Source: Oscillospiraceae bacterium (GTDB lineage Bacteria > Bacillota_A > Clostridia > Oscillospirales > CAG-272). From it: a DNA stretch of 17,783 nt. Under the pieces are notes generated by a model, which was given only the letters and a program-made list of their open reading frames with translations, made no database searches and was not told the origin of the DNA. Numbering within the stretch: position 1 is the stretch's first letter; each line of letters starts with the position of its first letter. The DNA lies in NCBI GenBank assembly GCA_015064665.1, contig SVRU01000057.1, forward strand, positions 1 to 17,783, in the 5' to 3' direction. The translations under genes and the position numbers were made by a program. Positions 7,724 to 14,856 of the stretch are shown here, piece by piece.

Positions 7724-8794
7724 ATGAAAAAACTGAACGTAGCAATAATCGGTCAGGGCAGAAGCGGAAGAAATATTCACGGAAAATTCTTTCTCAGCGA
7801 AGCCAACACACTTTTCAACGTAAAATACGCCGTTGATGCTGATGAATTCAGAAGAGAGGCGGCAGAGAGGGATTTTGAGGGATGCAAGGCTTTTGCAACC
7901 TACGAGGAGCTTTTTGGACTTAAGGATATCGACCTTGTCGTAAACGCGACCTATTCTCAGATGCACTATCCCATAACGCTTGACCTTATCAACCACGGCT
8001 TCAACGTGCTTGTTGAAAAGCCCTTCGGTCAGACGAAGCTTGAGTGCCAGACTCAAATAAAGGCTGCGGAGGAAAAGGGTGTTGTTCTCGCGGTTTTTCA
8101 GCAGACATTCCTCGCTCCCTACTACTTATTTGCAAAAGATGTTATCGCAAGCGGAAAGCTTGGAGATATCAAGGAGGTAACCATAAGATTCAACGGTTTT
8201 GCAAGACGTTGGGACTGGCAGACTCTTTTGAAGAATTGCGCGGGCGGTCTTTATAACACAGGTCCTCACCCCGTTGGTATTGCGCTCGGATTCCTTGATT
8301 TTGACGAGAACGTAAGAGTTGCTTATTCTAAGCTTGACAGAGGACTTACGAGCGGAGACGGTGACGATTTTGCAAAAGTTATCCTTACGGCACCCGGCAA
8401 GCCCGTTGTTGACGTTGAGGTTTCATCTATCGATGCCTACTCTCCCTTTAACGTTAAGATTCAGGGCAGTCGCGGCACGTTTAAGTGCAACACTCAGAAA
8501 TATGAAATGACCTATATAGTTGACGGCGAAAACCCAGAGATGCCAGTAATCGAAGGATTCCTCAAGGATGCAGAGGGCAAGCCCATTTACTGTACGGAGG
8601 AGCTTAAGAAGCACGTTGAAGAGGGTGAGTTTGACGGAACCGCATTCAATGCGGGAACAGCAAGACTTTACGAGCAGCTTTACTACAAGATTACCGAGGG
8701 CAAGCCTATGACGGTAACTCCCGAAATGGCGGCAGAGGTTATCAAGGTTATAGCAGAGGTTCATGCACAGAATCCCCTTGAACTCAAATTTTAA
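7724..8794 (+). CDS. Gfo/Idh/MocA-family oxidoreductase
   Basis: This 356-aa protein is the usual length for the family. The N-terminal Rossmann fold has a canonical dinucleotide motif (VAIIGQGRSGRNIHG). The catalytic lysine lies in VEKPFG at ~108-113. The C-terminal alpha/beta domain carries the active-site block NCAGGLYNTGPHPVGIAL with the conserved histidine. Members oxidise or reduce sugar hydroxyls (inositol, glucose C3, sugar acids) with NAD(P). The ATG at 7724 has AAAGGAGA nine bases upstream. It is the first gene of a four-gene operon ending at 11423, so it probably acts on the same substrate as the epimerase-like protein downstream. The substrate cannot be read from sequence. Confidence 0.9.
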   Translation: MKKLNVAIIGQGRSGRNIHGKFFLSEANTLFNVKYAVDADEFRREAAERDFEGCKAFATYEELFGLKDIDLVVNATYSQMHYPITLDLINHGFNVLVEKPFGQTKLECQTQIKAAEEKGVVLAVFQQTFLAPYYLFAKDVIASGKLGDIKEVTIRFNGFARRWDWQTLLKNCAGGLYNTGPHPVGIALGFLDFDENVRVAYSKLDRGLTSGDGDDFAKVILTAPGKPVVDVEVSSIDAYSPFNVKIQGSRGTFKCNTQKYEMTYIVDGENPEMPVIEGFLKDAEGKPIYCTEELKKHVEEGEFDGTAFNAGTARLYEQLYYKITEGKPMTVTPEMAAEVIKVIAEVHAQNPLELKF

Positions 8795-8815
8795 TTTTAA
8801 TAAGAGGTAACTAAA

Positions 8816-9685
8816 ATGAAAAGAGTTGCTATTCTGGGTTGCGAAAATTCGCACGCAAATAAATTCCTTGCTGAAATAAGAGATAACCCCGCGTATTCCG
8901 ATTACGAGGTTGTCGGTATATACAGCAACGAGGACGAAGCGGCAAAGAAGCTCTCTGATGAGTTCGGCGTACCCGTGTTAGATTCCTACGACGCCGCGGT
9001 CGGCAAGGTTGACGGTCTTATCATCACCGCGCGTGACGGAAAGTATCACTACGAGTATGCGAAGCCCTATATCGCAAGCGGCATTCCCATGTTTATTGAC
9101 AAGCCCATTACGGCAGATCCCGACGAGGCAGTGGAGTTTATGAGAGTTCTCCGTGACGGCGGTATCAGAATCTGCGGCGGCTCCTCGCTCGGTCAGGCTG
9201 ATGAGATAATCGCTCTTCGCGAGAGCGTTCTTACCGAAAAGGACGGCAAGACCATGGGAGGCGTCGTAAGAGCGCCCCTGCAGTCCGACAGCCCTCACAG
9301 CGGAATATATTTTTACGCGGCTCACCTCGTTGAGATGCTTTCGGTGGTGTTCGGCAGATATCCGAAATCGGTAAAGGCTTACGCGGTGGAAAATCAGAAA
9401 ACGGTGGTTTTCAGATATGAAAGCTATGACGTTGTCGGCATTTTCACCGAGCACGCTTACAAATACTTTGCTGCAAGATTTTCCGAGGGCGGCTCGGAGG
9501 GCGGAGTAATCGTGGGCTCGCTCAAATGGTTTAAGCGCGAGTTTTCGGAGTTTGACGCGCTCATGAACGGAGATGCGCAGCATATAAGCTACGACGACTT
9601 TATATCCTCGGTGTTCGTTATTGACGCAATAGCAAGATCGCTTGAGTGCGGCGAGGAAGTTACTCTTCGAAAATACGAGGTATAA
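8816..9685 (+). CDS. Gfo/Idh/MocA-like protein, short form, tandem copy 1
   Basis: This 289-aa protein has an ATG at 8816 with AGAGGTAA upstream and follows the first oxidoreductase by 21 bp. The fold signature is MKRVAILGCENSHANKFLAEI at the N-terminus, FIDKPITADPDEA in place of the usual EKP, and SGIYFYAAHLVEM as the likely active-site histidine block. It is shorter than most family members (330-390 aa). The dinucleotide loop reads GCENSHA rather than GxGxxG, so normal NAD(P) binding is uncertain. It is about three quarters identical to the next gene and equal in length, indicating a tandem duplication. Confidence 0.82.
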   Translation: MKRVAILGCENSHANKFLAEIRDNPAYSDYEVVGIYSNEDEAAKKLSDEFGVPVLDSYDAAVGKVDGLIITARDGKYHYEYAKPYIASGIPMFIDKPITADPDEAVEFMRVLRDGGIRICGGSSLGQADEIIALRESVLTEKDGKTMGGVVRAPLQSDSPHSGIYFYAAHLVEMLSVVFGRYPKSVKAYAVENQKTVVFRYESYDVVGIFTEHAYKYFAARFSEGGSEGGVIVGSLKWFKREFSEFDALMNGDAQHISYDDFISSVFVIDAIARSLECGEEVTLRKYEV

Positions 9686-9695
9686 AGGTGTAAAG

Positions 9696-10565
9696 ATGAA
9701 AAGAATTGCTATACTCGGTTGCGAAAATTCGCACGCAAATAATTTCCTTAAGCAGATAAAGGAAAATCCCGCATATGCAAATTATGAGGTAGTCGGAGTA
9801 CATAGTATAGACGAAGAGGCATCAAAGGCTCTTCGTGAAGAGTTCGGCGTACCCGTGTTAGATTCTTATGATGCAGCGGTCGGCAAGATAGACGGTCTTA
9901 TCATCACCGCGCGTGACGGAAAGTATCATTATGAATATGCAAAGCCTTATATTGAAAGCGGTATTCCCATGTTTATCGACAAGCCTATTACGGCAGATCC
10001 CGACGAGGCGGTTGAGTTTATGAGAGCTCTTCGTGACGGCGGTATCAGAATTTGCGGCGGCTCGTCGCTCTGCCATGCCGATACTGTTATTGCACAGCGC
10101 GAGAGCGTTCTTGCCGAAAAAGACGGCAAGACCATGGGCGGTGTGGTAAGAGCACCTCTCAAGTCCGACAGCCCTCACAGCGGAATTTATTTTTACGCAC
10201 CTCACCTTGTAGAAATGGTTTGTACGATTTACGGAAAATATCCTAAATCTCTTAAGGCGTTCAGAGTTGACCGCCAGGTAACCGTAGTTTTCAGATATGA
10301 CAGTTATGACGTTGTGGGAATTTTCACAGACCACAGCTTCAAATATTATGCCGCAAGATTTTCCGAGGGCGGCTCTGAGGGTGAGGTAGTTAAGGTTTCC
10401 TCATATATGTTTGAGCGTGAGTTTTCGGAGTTCGATGCGCTCATGAACGGAGAGGCTCAGACTGTAAGCTACGACGATTTTATCTCCTCGGTGTTCATTA
10501 TTGACGCAATATCAAAATCTCTTGAAAGCGGCGAAGAGGTCGCTGTCCAAAAATATAAGGTATAA
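9696..10565 (+). CDS. Gfo/Idh/MocA-like protein, short form, tandem copy 2
   Basis: This is a 289-aa paralogue of the preceding gene. I chose the ATG at 9696 (AAAGGTG five bases upstream) over an upstream frame start at 9642 that lies inside the previous gene, because the protein then aligns with copy 1 from residue 1. It shares the GCENSHA loop, the FIDKP motif and the SGIYFYAPHLVEM block, so both copies keep the same unusual features. Differences concentrate in the C-terminal half around 190-240 (for example VDRQVTVVF against VENQKTVVF, and KVSSYMFERE against VGSLKWFKRE). That pattern suggests a shifted substrate preference or a heteromer. It is followed after 9 bp by the epimerase-like gene. 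Confidence 0.82.
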   Translation: MKRIAILGCENSHANNFLKQIKENPAYANYEVVGVHSIDEEASKALREEFGVPVLDSYDAAVGKIDGLIITARDGKYHYEYAKPYIESGIPMFIDKPITADPDEAVEFMRALRDGGIRICGGSSLCHADTVIAQRESVLAEKDGKTMGGVVRAPLKSDSPHSGIYFYAPHLVEMVCTIYGKYPKSLKAFRVDRQVTVVFRYDSYDVVGIFTDHSFKYYAARFSEGGSEGEVVKVSSYMFEREFSEFDALMNGEAQTVSYDDFISSVFIIDAISKSLESGEEVAVQKYKV

Positions 10566-10574
10566 GGAGGAAAT

Positions 10575-11423
10575 ATGGCAAGACCAATTTTATCGGCATT
10601 TGCCGACGAATATAAGACCGACTTTGACGGTCAGCTTGAAGGACTCAATAGCTTCGGTATAGATTTTATAGAGCTTCGATTCGTTAACGGAACGAACGTT
10701 GCCGCGCTTACCGATGAAGAGGTTAAGACCGTTAAGAACAAACTTTCCGCAAAGAATATCCGCGTAAGCGCGATAGGCTCTCCTCTCGGGAAAATTAACA
10801 CGGCTGACGACATGGATGCCGAAATGGCAAAGGCGGAGAGGGTTTTTAAAATTGCAAATGAGCTTGAAGCAAAGAACATCAGAATGTTTTCATTCTATCT
10901 TGACGAGAAAAAAAGCAAGGAAGAAAACAAGTCGATAGTATTTTCCTCGCTTGAGAGAATGGTGAAGCTCGCATCAAAGTACGGCGTAACCCTCTGCCAC
11001 GAAAACGAGGCGAAGATTTACGGTGAAAGCCCCAAGGCGTGCCGTGAAATTCTCGATTATTTCGGCGGCGAGATGAAATGCGTTTTCGATATGGGCAACT
11101 TTATGCTTGAAAATTTCAAGCCATATCCGGATGCATACGAGCTTTTAAAGGAATATATTGAATATTTCCACATAAAAGATTCGCTTTCCGCGGGCGCAAT
11201 AGTTCCTCCCGGATGCGGCGAAGGGCAGATTGCCGAGCTTATAGATGCTCACAGCGCCTATGCAAATAACGATTTCTTTATAACCCTTGAGCCGCATCTT
11301 CAGACCTTCTCGGGACTTAATTCCCTTGTGGGTAAGGGATTTGATAACCCCTACAAGTACGAAACGCCCGAGCTTGCATTCACCGACGCAGTGAACAAGA
11401 TAAAGGCAATAATGAAGGCTTAA
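10575..11423 (+). CDS. Sugar phosphate isomerase/epimerase (AP-endonuclease-2-like TIM barrel)
   Basis: This 282-aa protein has ATG 10575 directly after AAGGAGG. It has the xylose-isomerase-like TIM-barrel pattern with the expected metal ligands in order: E143 (CHENE), D172 (VFDMGN), H199 (YFHIKD) and E239 (TLEPH). The family includes inosose dehydratase/isomerase, hydroxypyruvate isomerase, and lyases acting on 3-keto-sugars. As the last gene of a unit with three Gfo/Idh/MocA genes, it most likely isomerises or eliminates from a keto-sugar that they produce. The exact reaction is inference. Confidence 0.85.
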   Translation: MARPILSAFADEYKTDFDGQLEGLNSFGIDFIELRFVNGTNVAALTDEEVKTVKNKLSAKNIRVSAIGSPLGKINTADDMDAEMAKAERVFKIANELEAKNIRMFSFYLDEKKSKEENKSIVFSSLERMVKLASKYGVTLCHENEAKIYGESPKACREILDYFGGEMKCVFDMGNFMLENFKPYPDAYELLKEYIEYFHIKDSLSAGAIVPPGCGEGQIAELIDAHSAYANNDFFITLEPHLQTFSGLNSLVGKGFDNPYKYETPELAFTDAVNKIKAIMKA

Positions 11424-11440
11424 AATTAAAAATTAAGGAA

Positions 11441-11486
11441 CTCGTATCGGAAGTCTTTTGCTAACACTTCCGGTGCGGGTTTTTTT
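11441..11486 (+). terminator. Strong intrinsic terminator after the epimerase gene
   Basis: A 14-bp stem (11441-11454 with 11466-11479, including several G-U pairs when transcribed) with an 11-nt loop is followed by seven T at 11480-11486. Confidence 0.88.
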
Positions 11487-11489
11487 ACG

Positions 11490-11512
11490 GCTGAGATAGG
11501 ACTCGGCTTTTT
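11490..11512 (+). terminator. Second, smaller tandem terminator
   Basis: GCTGAG (11490-11495) and CTCGGC (11502-11507) pair around ATAGGA, followed by five T. It lies directly behind the stronger terminator and probably acts as a backup that insulates the lacI-type gene. Confidence 0.6.
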
Positions 11513-11582
11513 AGAATGCTTTTAGGTGACGCTGCCTCGACGTCCCGTAACGCAAAATTAAAGCAAATGATGAATACCCGTG

Positions 11583-11611
11583 TTGACTTTTTTGAAAAAA
11601 TATGATAACAT
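11583..11611 (+). promoter_or_regulatory. Promoter of the LacI-family gene
   Basis: TTGACT (11583-11588), a 17-bp spacer and TAACAT (11606-11611) lie 37 bp upstream of the TTG start. No copy of the palindromic operator found further downstream occurs here, so autoregulation through that site is not evident. Confidence 0.65.
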
Positions 11612-11647
11612 ATCTTAAAAGCAAACCGTAGGGAAGGGGGATATGTT

Positions 11648-12682
11648 TTGATTACCATTGAGGACGTTGCCAAGCGCGCCGGGGTTTCACGAATGACGGT
11701 GTCGCGTGTTATAAATAAAAAGGGATATGTAAGCGCTGAGGCGAGAGCGCGTGTAGAGGCGGCGGTAAAAGAGCTGAATTACAAGCCGAATATTCTCGCG
11801 AAAGCGTTGGTTACCAAGCGCACCTCGATTCTCGCCTACGTTATGATAGATATATCCGACCCATTTCACAATCTTGTAAAGCAGGGATTTGAGTCCATCG
11901 CCTATCACGGAAGATATACGAGCATGATGTGTGACGTTCACTCGGCTGAAAGACAGCGGGACTATTTCAATATGTTCCAGGAGATTTGCATCGGGGGCGC
12001 GGTTTTTCATCACCTTGCGGTTACGGGGGAGCAGATAGGCGAGCTTGAGGCGGCGGGCATTCAGTGCGTATTGCTTGATAACGAGTACGACCTTCCCGGC
12101 GTTTCCTGTATAAATACCGATAACTACGCGGGCGGACGGATGGCGGCAGAGCATTTGTATGAGCGGGGCCATCGCCGTATCGGCTGTATTCACGGAGTGC
12201 TGTCCCCGGAGCAGAGCGGCGCTCATACGCGCTATAAGGATAGCTTTCAGTTCCGCATCTGGCAGCAACGTACTGCGGGCTTTGCAGATGCGCTTAGGGA
12301 GCGCGGGCTCGACGCGGCGGGATATTTTCTGTGCAACGGAGATCTTGATATTGCCGAAGAGCTGTCGCACGGCATCGTCGATAAAATTCTTTCCGAAAAG
12401 GAGCCCATTACCGCCGTTTACTGCGAGGACGACGTTATGGCGCTGACGGTTTATAAGCGCCTTCAGGAGCGCGGGGTAAAAGTGCCCGAAGATATTGCGA
12501 TTATCGGTCACGACGGACTTGATATGATAAAGGCGGTGCATCCGCAGATAACTACTATTGAGCAGCCGCGCTACGAAATGGGCCGTCTTGCAGCCGAAAT
12601 CCTTATTGAACAGATAGAAAAGGGAGAGCCGCCGAGAAACGTTGTTCTTAAGCCGCGTTTGCTCGTGGGCGAGACGACGTAA
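11648..12682 (+). CDS. LacI-family transcriptional regulator (TTG start)
   Basis: This 344-aa protein has the standard family length. The N-terminal DNA-binding domain is complete from the first residues (ITIEDVAKRAGVSRMTVSRV, hinge helix near ELNYKPNILAKAL), and a periplasmic-binding-protein-like sensor follows (IAIIGHDGLDMIKAVHPQIT near the end). The start must be the TTG at 11648, with GGGGG about seven bases before it: the nearby ATG at 11643 runs into a stop at once, and the helix-turn-helix begins immediately after the TTG. It lies 317 bp upstream of the amidohydrolase operon, whose promoter carries two LacI-type palindromes. It is therefore the likely repressor of that operon, released by a sugar-like inducer. 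Confidence 0.92.
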   Translation: MITIEDVAKRAGVSRMTVSRVINKKGYVSAEARARVEAAVKELNYKPNILAKALVTKRTSILAYVMIDISDPFHNLVKQGFESIAYHGRYTSMMCDVHSAERQRDYFNMFQEICIGGAVFHHLAVTGEQIGELEAAGIQCVLLDNEYDLPGVSCINTDNYAGGRMAAEHLYERGHRRIGCIHGVLSPEQSGAHTRYKDSFQFRIWQQRTAGFADALRERGLDAAGYFLCNGDLDIAEELSHGIVDKILSEKEPITAVYCEDDVMALTVYKRLQERGVKVPEDIAIIGHDGLDMIKAVHPQITTIEQPRYEMGRLAAEILIEQIEKGEPPRNVVLKPRLLVGETT

Positions 12683-12702
12683 GCTCTGGTTTTTACATAT
12701 TT

Positions 12703-12734
12703 TCTCCGAAATCCGAAAAATCGGGTTTCGGAGA
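12703..12734 (+). terminator. Hairpin terminator after the LacI-family gene
   Basis: A 14-bp stem (TCTCCGAAATCCGA at 12703-12716 with 12721-12734, one T-G pair) closes a four-A loop, followed by GTTCTTATATTTT. Upstream T-rich and downstream T-rich flanks make it possibly bidirectional. Confidence 0.75.
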
Positions 12735-12781
12735 GTTCTTATATTTTGACGGTATTGGAATAAAAAAATATCCGCTGCCTA

Positions 12782-12810
12782 TTGACATTTGCATAAAAAA
12801 ATGGTAAAAT
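12782..12810 (+). promoter_or_regulatory. Sigma-A promoter of the amidohydrolase/isomerase operon
   Basis: A perfect TTGACA (12782-12787), a 17-bp spacer and TAAAAT (12805-12810) predict transcription from about 12817, leaving a ~180-nt leader before the first gene. The first operator begins about 5 bp after the predicted start, so bound repressor would block initiation or clearance. Confidence 0.85.
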
Positions 12811-12821
12811 TTTATTGGTAG

Positions 12822-12843
12822 AATGTGTGAACGCTCACACATT
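12822..12843 (+). promoter_or_regulatory. LacI-type operator 1
   Basis: A 22-bp palindrome containing GTGTGAACGCTCACAC, with one mismatched pair and a central CG, as is typical of LacI/GalR operators. It lies directly downstream of the -10 box. Confidence 0.85.
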
Positions 12844-12854
12844 TTGTATCATAT

Positions 12855-12918
12855 CACCTCGTTCGGTCGAATTTTTTCGGTTTTAAATCTGTTGATTTAA
12901 GTGAAGAGGCGTTTTTTT
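12855..12918 (+). promoter_or_regulatory. Structured leader with possible attenuator
   Basis: Inside the leader, TTAAATC (12883-12889) and GATTTAA (12894-12900) form a perfect small stem. The outer segments CCTC-TTC (from 12857) and GAAGAGG (12903-12909) can pair around it. GCG and seven T (12912-12918) follow. This could be a weak intrinsic terminator ahead of operator 2, or a pause site. No known riboswitch class was recognised. Confidence 0.3.
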
Positions 12919-12924
12919 GGGGCG

Positions 12925-12946
12925 CTTGTGTGAACGCTCACACAAG
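12925..12946 (+). promoter_or_regulatory. LacI-type operator 2
   Basis: A second 22-bp palindrome with the same 16-bp core GTGTGAACGCTCACAC and the same single mismatch. Its centre (12935.5) is 103 bp from that of operator 1 (12832.5), close to ten helical turns. It lies in the leader, 53 bp before the first gene, which suggests a repression loop or a roadblock. Confidence 0.85.
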
Positions 12947-12999
12947 ATGCGTTTTATATGTTCACAATGCAAAATTAATAAATACGGAAGGATCTTGAT

Positions 13000-14052
13000 A
13001 TGAGAAAATTAAACACGGTGCGCGGTGTCATATCGGCTGACGAGGCTAATTTGATATGCCCTCACGAGCATATTTTTATCGATATGTCTCACGAGGCGGT
13101 AGAGCCGGTGACCGATGCGGAAAGGGAACTGTTTTACAGTGATATCACAATGGAAAATCTGGGATTGCTTCACCGCAATCCGTACGTCGTTGCCAAAAAC
13201 CTTACGCTTGAGGACGTGGACCTTGCTCTTCGTGAGACTGCATGTCTTGCGGATTACGGTTGTAATCTGCTGGTAGACGTAACGAGCGTAGGCGTCGGTC
13301 GCAATATGATGAAGATGAAGGAATTTGCAAAAAGGACCGATCTCAACGTAATTTGCGGAACGGGGCTTTTCGTTCACGACGCGCTTCCCAAGATGTACGA
13401 GGATATGACCGCCGAGGAGATTGCCGCGTGGATGATAGAGGAGATTCGGCGCGGACATTGCGACACGGGTATCAAGCCGGGCGTTATCGGCGAGATAGGA
13501 GTCAGTGAGAAAATATATCCTATAGAGGAAAAATCCCTGCGCGCCGCGGCTATTGCAAGCGTTGCAACCGACCTTCCGATATATCTGCACACGTATCCTT
13601 GGAACCGCGTAGCGTACGACGCTGTAAAAATGCTTATTTCGGACGGCGTAAAGCCCGAGAATATCTGCATCTGCCACCTTGACGTAACCTTTGACGACGA
13701 ATATATGCGCTCGGTTCTTGACCTCGGTATTTATCTTGAGTTTGATAATCTCAGCAAGGAATTTTTCTTCGAGCCGCAGGCGGGCGCGTTTGCGGGCGGC
13801 CCGTTTGAAACCGACGTTGCGCGCGTACATAAACTAAAGGAGCTTATAAGCGAGGGATACGGCGACAGACTTCTTATTGCAAACGACCTCTGTCTTAAGG
13901 CGAGCCTTCATCACTACGGCGGAACGGGATACGATCACGCGTTTAAATATTTCGTTCCCATGATGCGCATGTACGGTATTTCGGAAGATGACATTCGTAA
14001 AATAGTTTATGAGAATCCGAAAAGATTTTTGTTCGGCAGCGACGCGTGTTAA
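13000..14052 (+). CDS. Phosphotriesterase-family metal hydrolase (probable lactonase)
   Basis: This 350-aa protein has ATG 13000 with GGAAGGA seven bases upstream. It carries the full binuclear metal site of the family: H22 and H24 (CPHEHIF), E165 (VIGEIGVSE) in the position of the carboxylated lysine, H197 (YLHTYPW), H226 (CICHLD) and D296 (IANDLC). A glutamate at the bridging position is as in the PHP-type members. Bacterial family members with this architecture are often lactonases, including sugar-lactone lactonases, and only some are true organophosphate hydrolases. As the first gene of a LacI-controlled operon with an aldose-isomerase-like enzyme, a sugar-lactone or related ester is a reasonable substrate class, by inference. 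Confidence 0.85.
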   Translation: MRKLNTVRGVISADEANLICPHEHIFIDMSHEAVEPVTDAERELFYSDITMENLGLLHRNPYVVAKNLTLEDVDLALRETACLADYGCNLLVDVTSVGVGRNMMKMKEFAKRTDLNVICGTGLFVHDALPKMYEDMTAEEIAAWMIEEIRRGHCDTGIKPGVIGEIGVSEKIYPIEEKSLRAAAIASVATDLPIYLHTYPWNRVAYDAVKMLISDGVKPENICICHLDVTFDDEYMRSVLDLGIYLEFDNLSKEFFFEPQAGAFAGGPFETDVARVHKLKELISEGYGDRLLIANDLCLKASLHHYGGTGYDHAFKYFVPMMRMYGISEDDIRKIVYENPKRFLFGSDAC

Positions 14053-14070
14053 GTTTTTGGAGGAGTTTAT

Positions 14071-14856
14071 ATGAAATTATTTGACAGCAATGCCTGCTTC
14101 GGCATGGATATGGTCAATCACGAGTGCGTTAACCACGAAAATTTTATCGTAATGGAAAAGGTCGATATTGCAAAGACTGCGGGCGAGCTCGTTGCGGAAA
14201 TGGATCGGGTTGGCATTGAAAAGGCGGTAGTATGGCACAGAGCTCAGTACGACCACGATGCCACCGTGGGCAATAAAAAGCTTATCGACGGTATACGGGG
14301 ATACGAGGAGAGGCTTTCTCCGTCCTGGGTCATTCTTCCCGACATTACCGACAGCGAATACTCACCGAATATTTTCTTTGACGAAATGAAAAAAAACCGA
14401 GTCAAAACGCTTCGCGCCTATCCCGAGCAGGACAGATATATTCTCTGCGACGTGACTATGGGCGAGCAGCTGGGTATGCTTTCGGAATTGAAGATACCTC
14501 TTTACCTTTCGCCTATGTTTGGCTTTGAGATGATATATAACGTGCTTCGGGAGTTCCCGAATCTTACCGTCATTATGTCGAATATCGGCTGGTGGCCAAG
14601 CGCAAGGCTCGTGTGGCCGCTTTTGCGCCGCTATCCGAACTTCTACTTTGAAACGGGCGATTTCAGTCAGCTTCGGGGAATTGAGGAGGTCTCGAACAAA
14701 TTCGGCAGTGAACGAATACTTTACGGCTCGAATTTTCCCACAAATGCAATGGCGGGAAGCATATACACGCTAATGCAAGCAAAGATAAGCGACGAGGATC
14801 GCGAAAACATCGCTCACCGTAATATAGAGCGTCTTCTCAGCGAGGTAAAGCTATGA
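14071..14856 (+). CDS. Amidohydrolase-2-family protein lacking all metal ligands
   Basis: This 261-aa protein has ATG 14071 after GGAGGAG. The fold is that of amidohydrolase family 2 and aligns with the next gene product along its length, but every metal ligand is changed. DxHxHxG is FDSNACFG (N7, C9), the strand-5 histidine is P148 (LYLSPMFG), the strand-6 histidine is N171 (VIMSNIGWW), and the catalytic aspartate is N221 (LYGSNFP). The frame is intact, with a good ribosome binding site and overlap with the next gene (ATGA at 14853-14856). It is therefore not simply a decaying copy. It may be a regulatory or structural partner of the intact paralogue, or use metal-independent chemistry. Confidence 0.8.
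   Translation: MKLFDSNACFGMDMVNHECVNHENFIVMEKVDIAKTAGELVAEMDRVGIEKAVVWHRAQYDHDATVGNKKLIDGIRGYEERLSPSWVILPDITDSEYSPNIFFDEMKKNRVKTLRAYPEQDRYILCDVTMGEQLGMLSELKIPLYLSPMFGFEMIYNVLREFPNLTVIMSNIGWWPSARLVWPLLRRYPNFYFETGDFSQLRGIEEVSNKFGSERILYGSNFPTNAMAGSIYTLMQAKISDEDRENIAHRNIERLLSEVKL

Noticed and set aside
9642..9695. Upstream extension of the second short oxidoreductase-like gene
   Set aside because: The extra residues overlap the previous gene in another frame, lack a ribosome binding site and do not align with copy 1.
11687..12541. 284-codon minus-strand frame
   Set aside because: It is a shadow of the LacI-family gene.
14071..14856. Ligand-less amidohydrolase as a decaying pseudogene
   Set aside because: The frame is intact over its full length with a strong ribosome binding site and a translational overlap; loss is limited to active-site positions.
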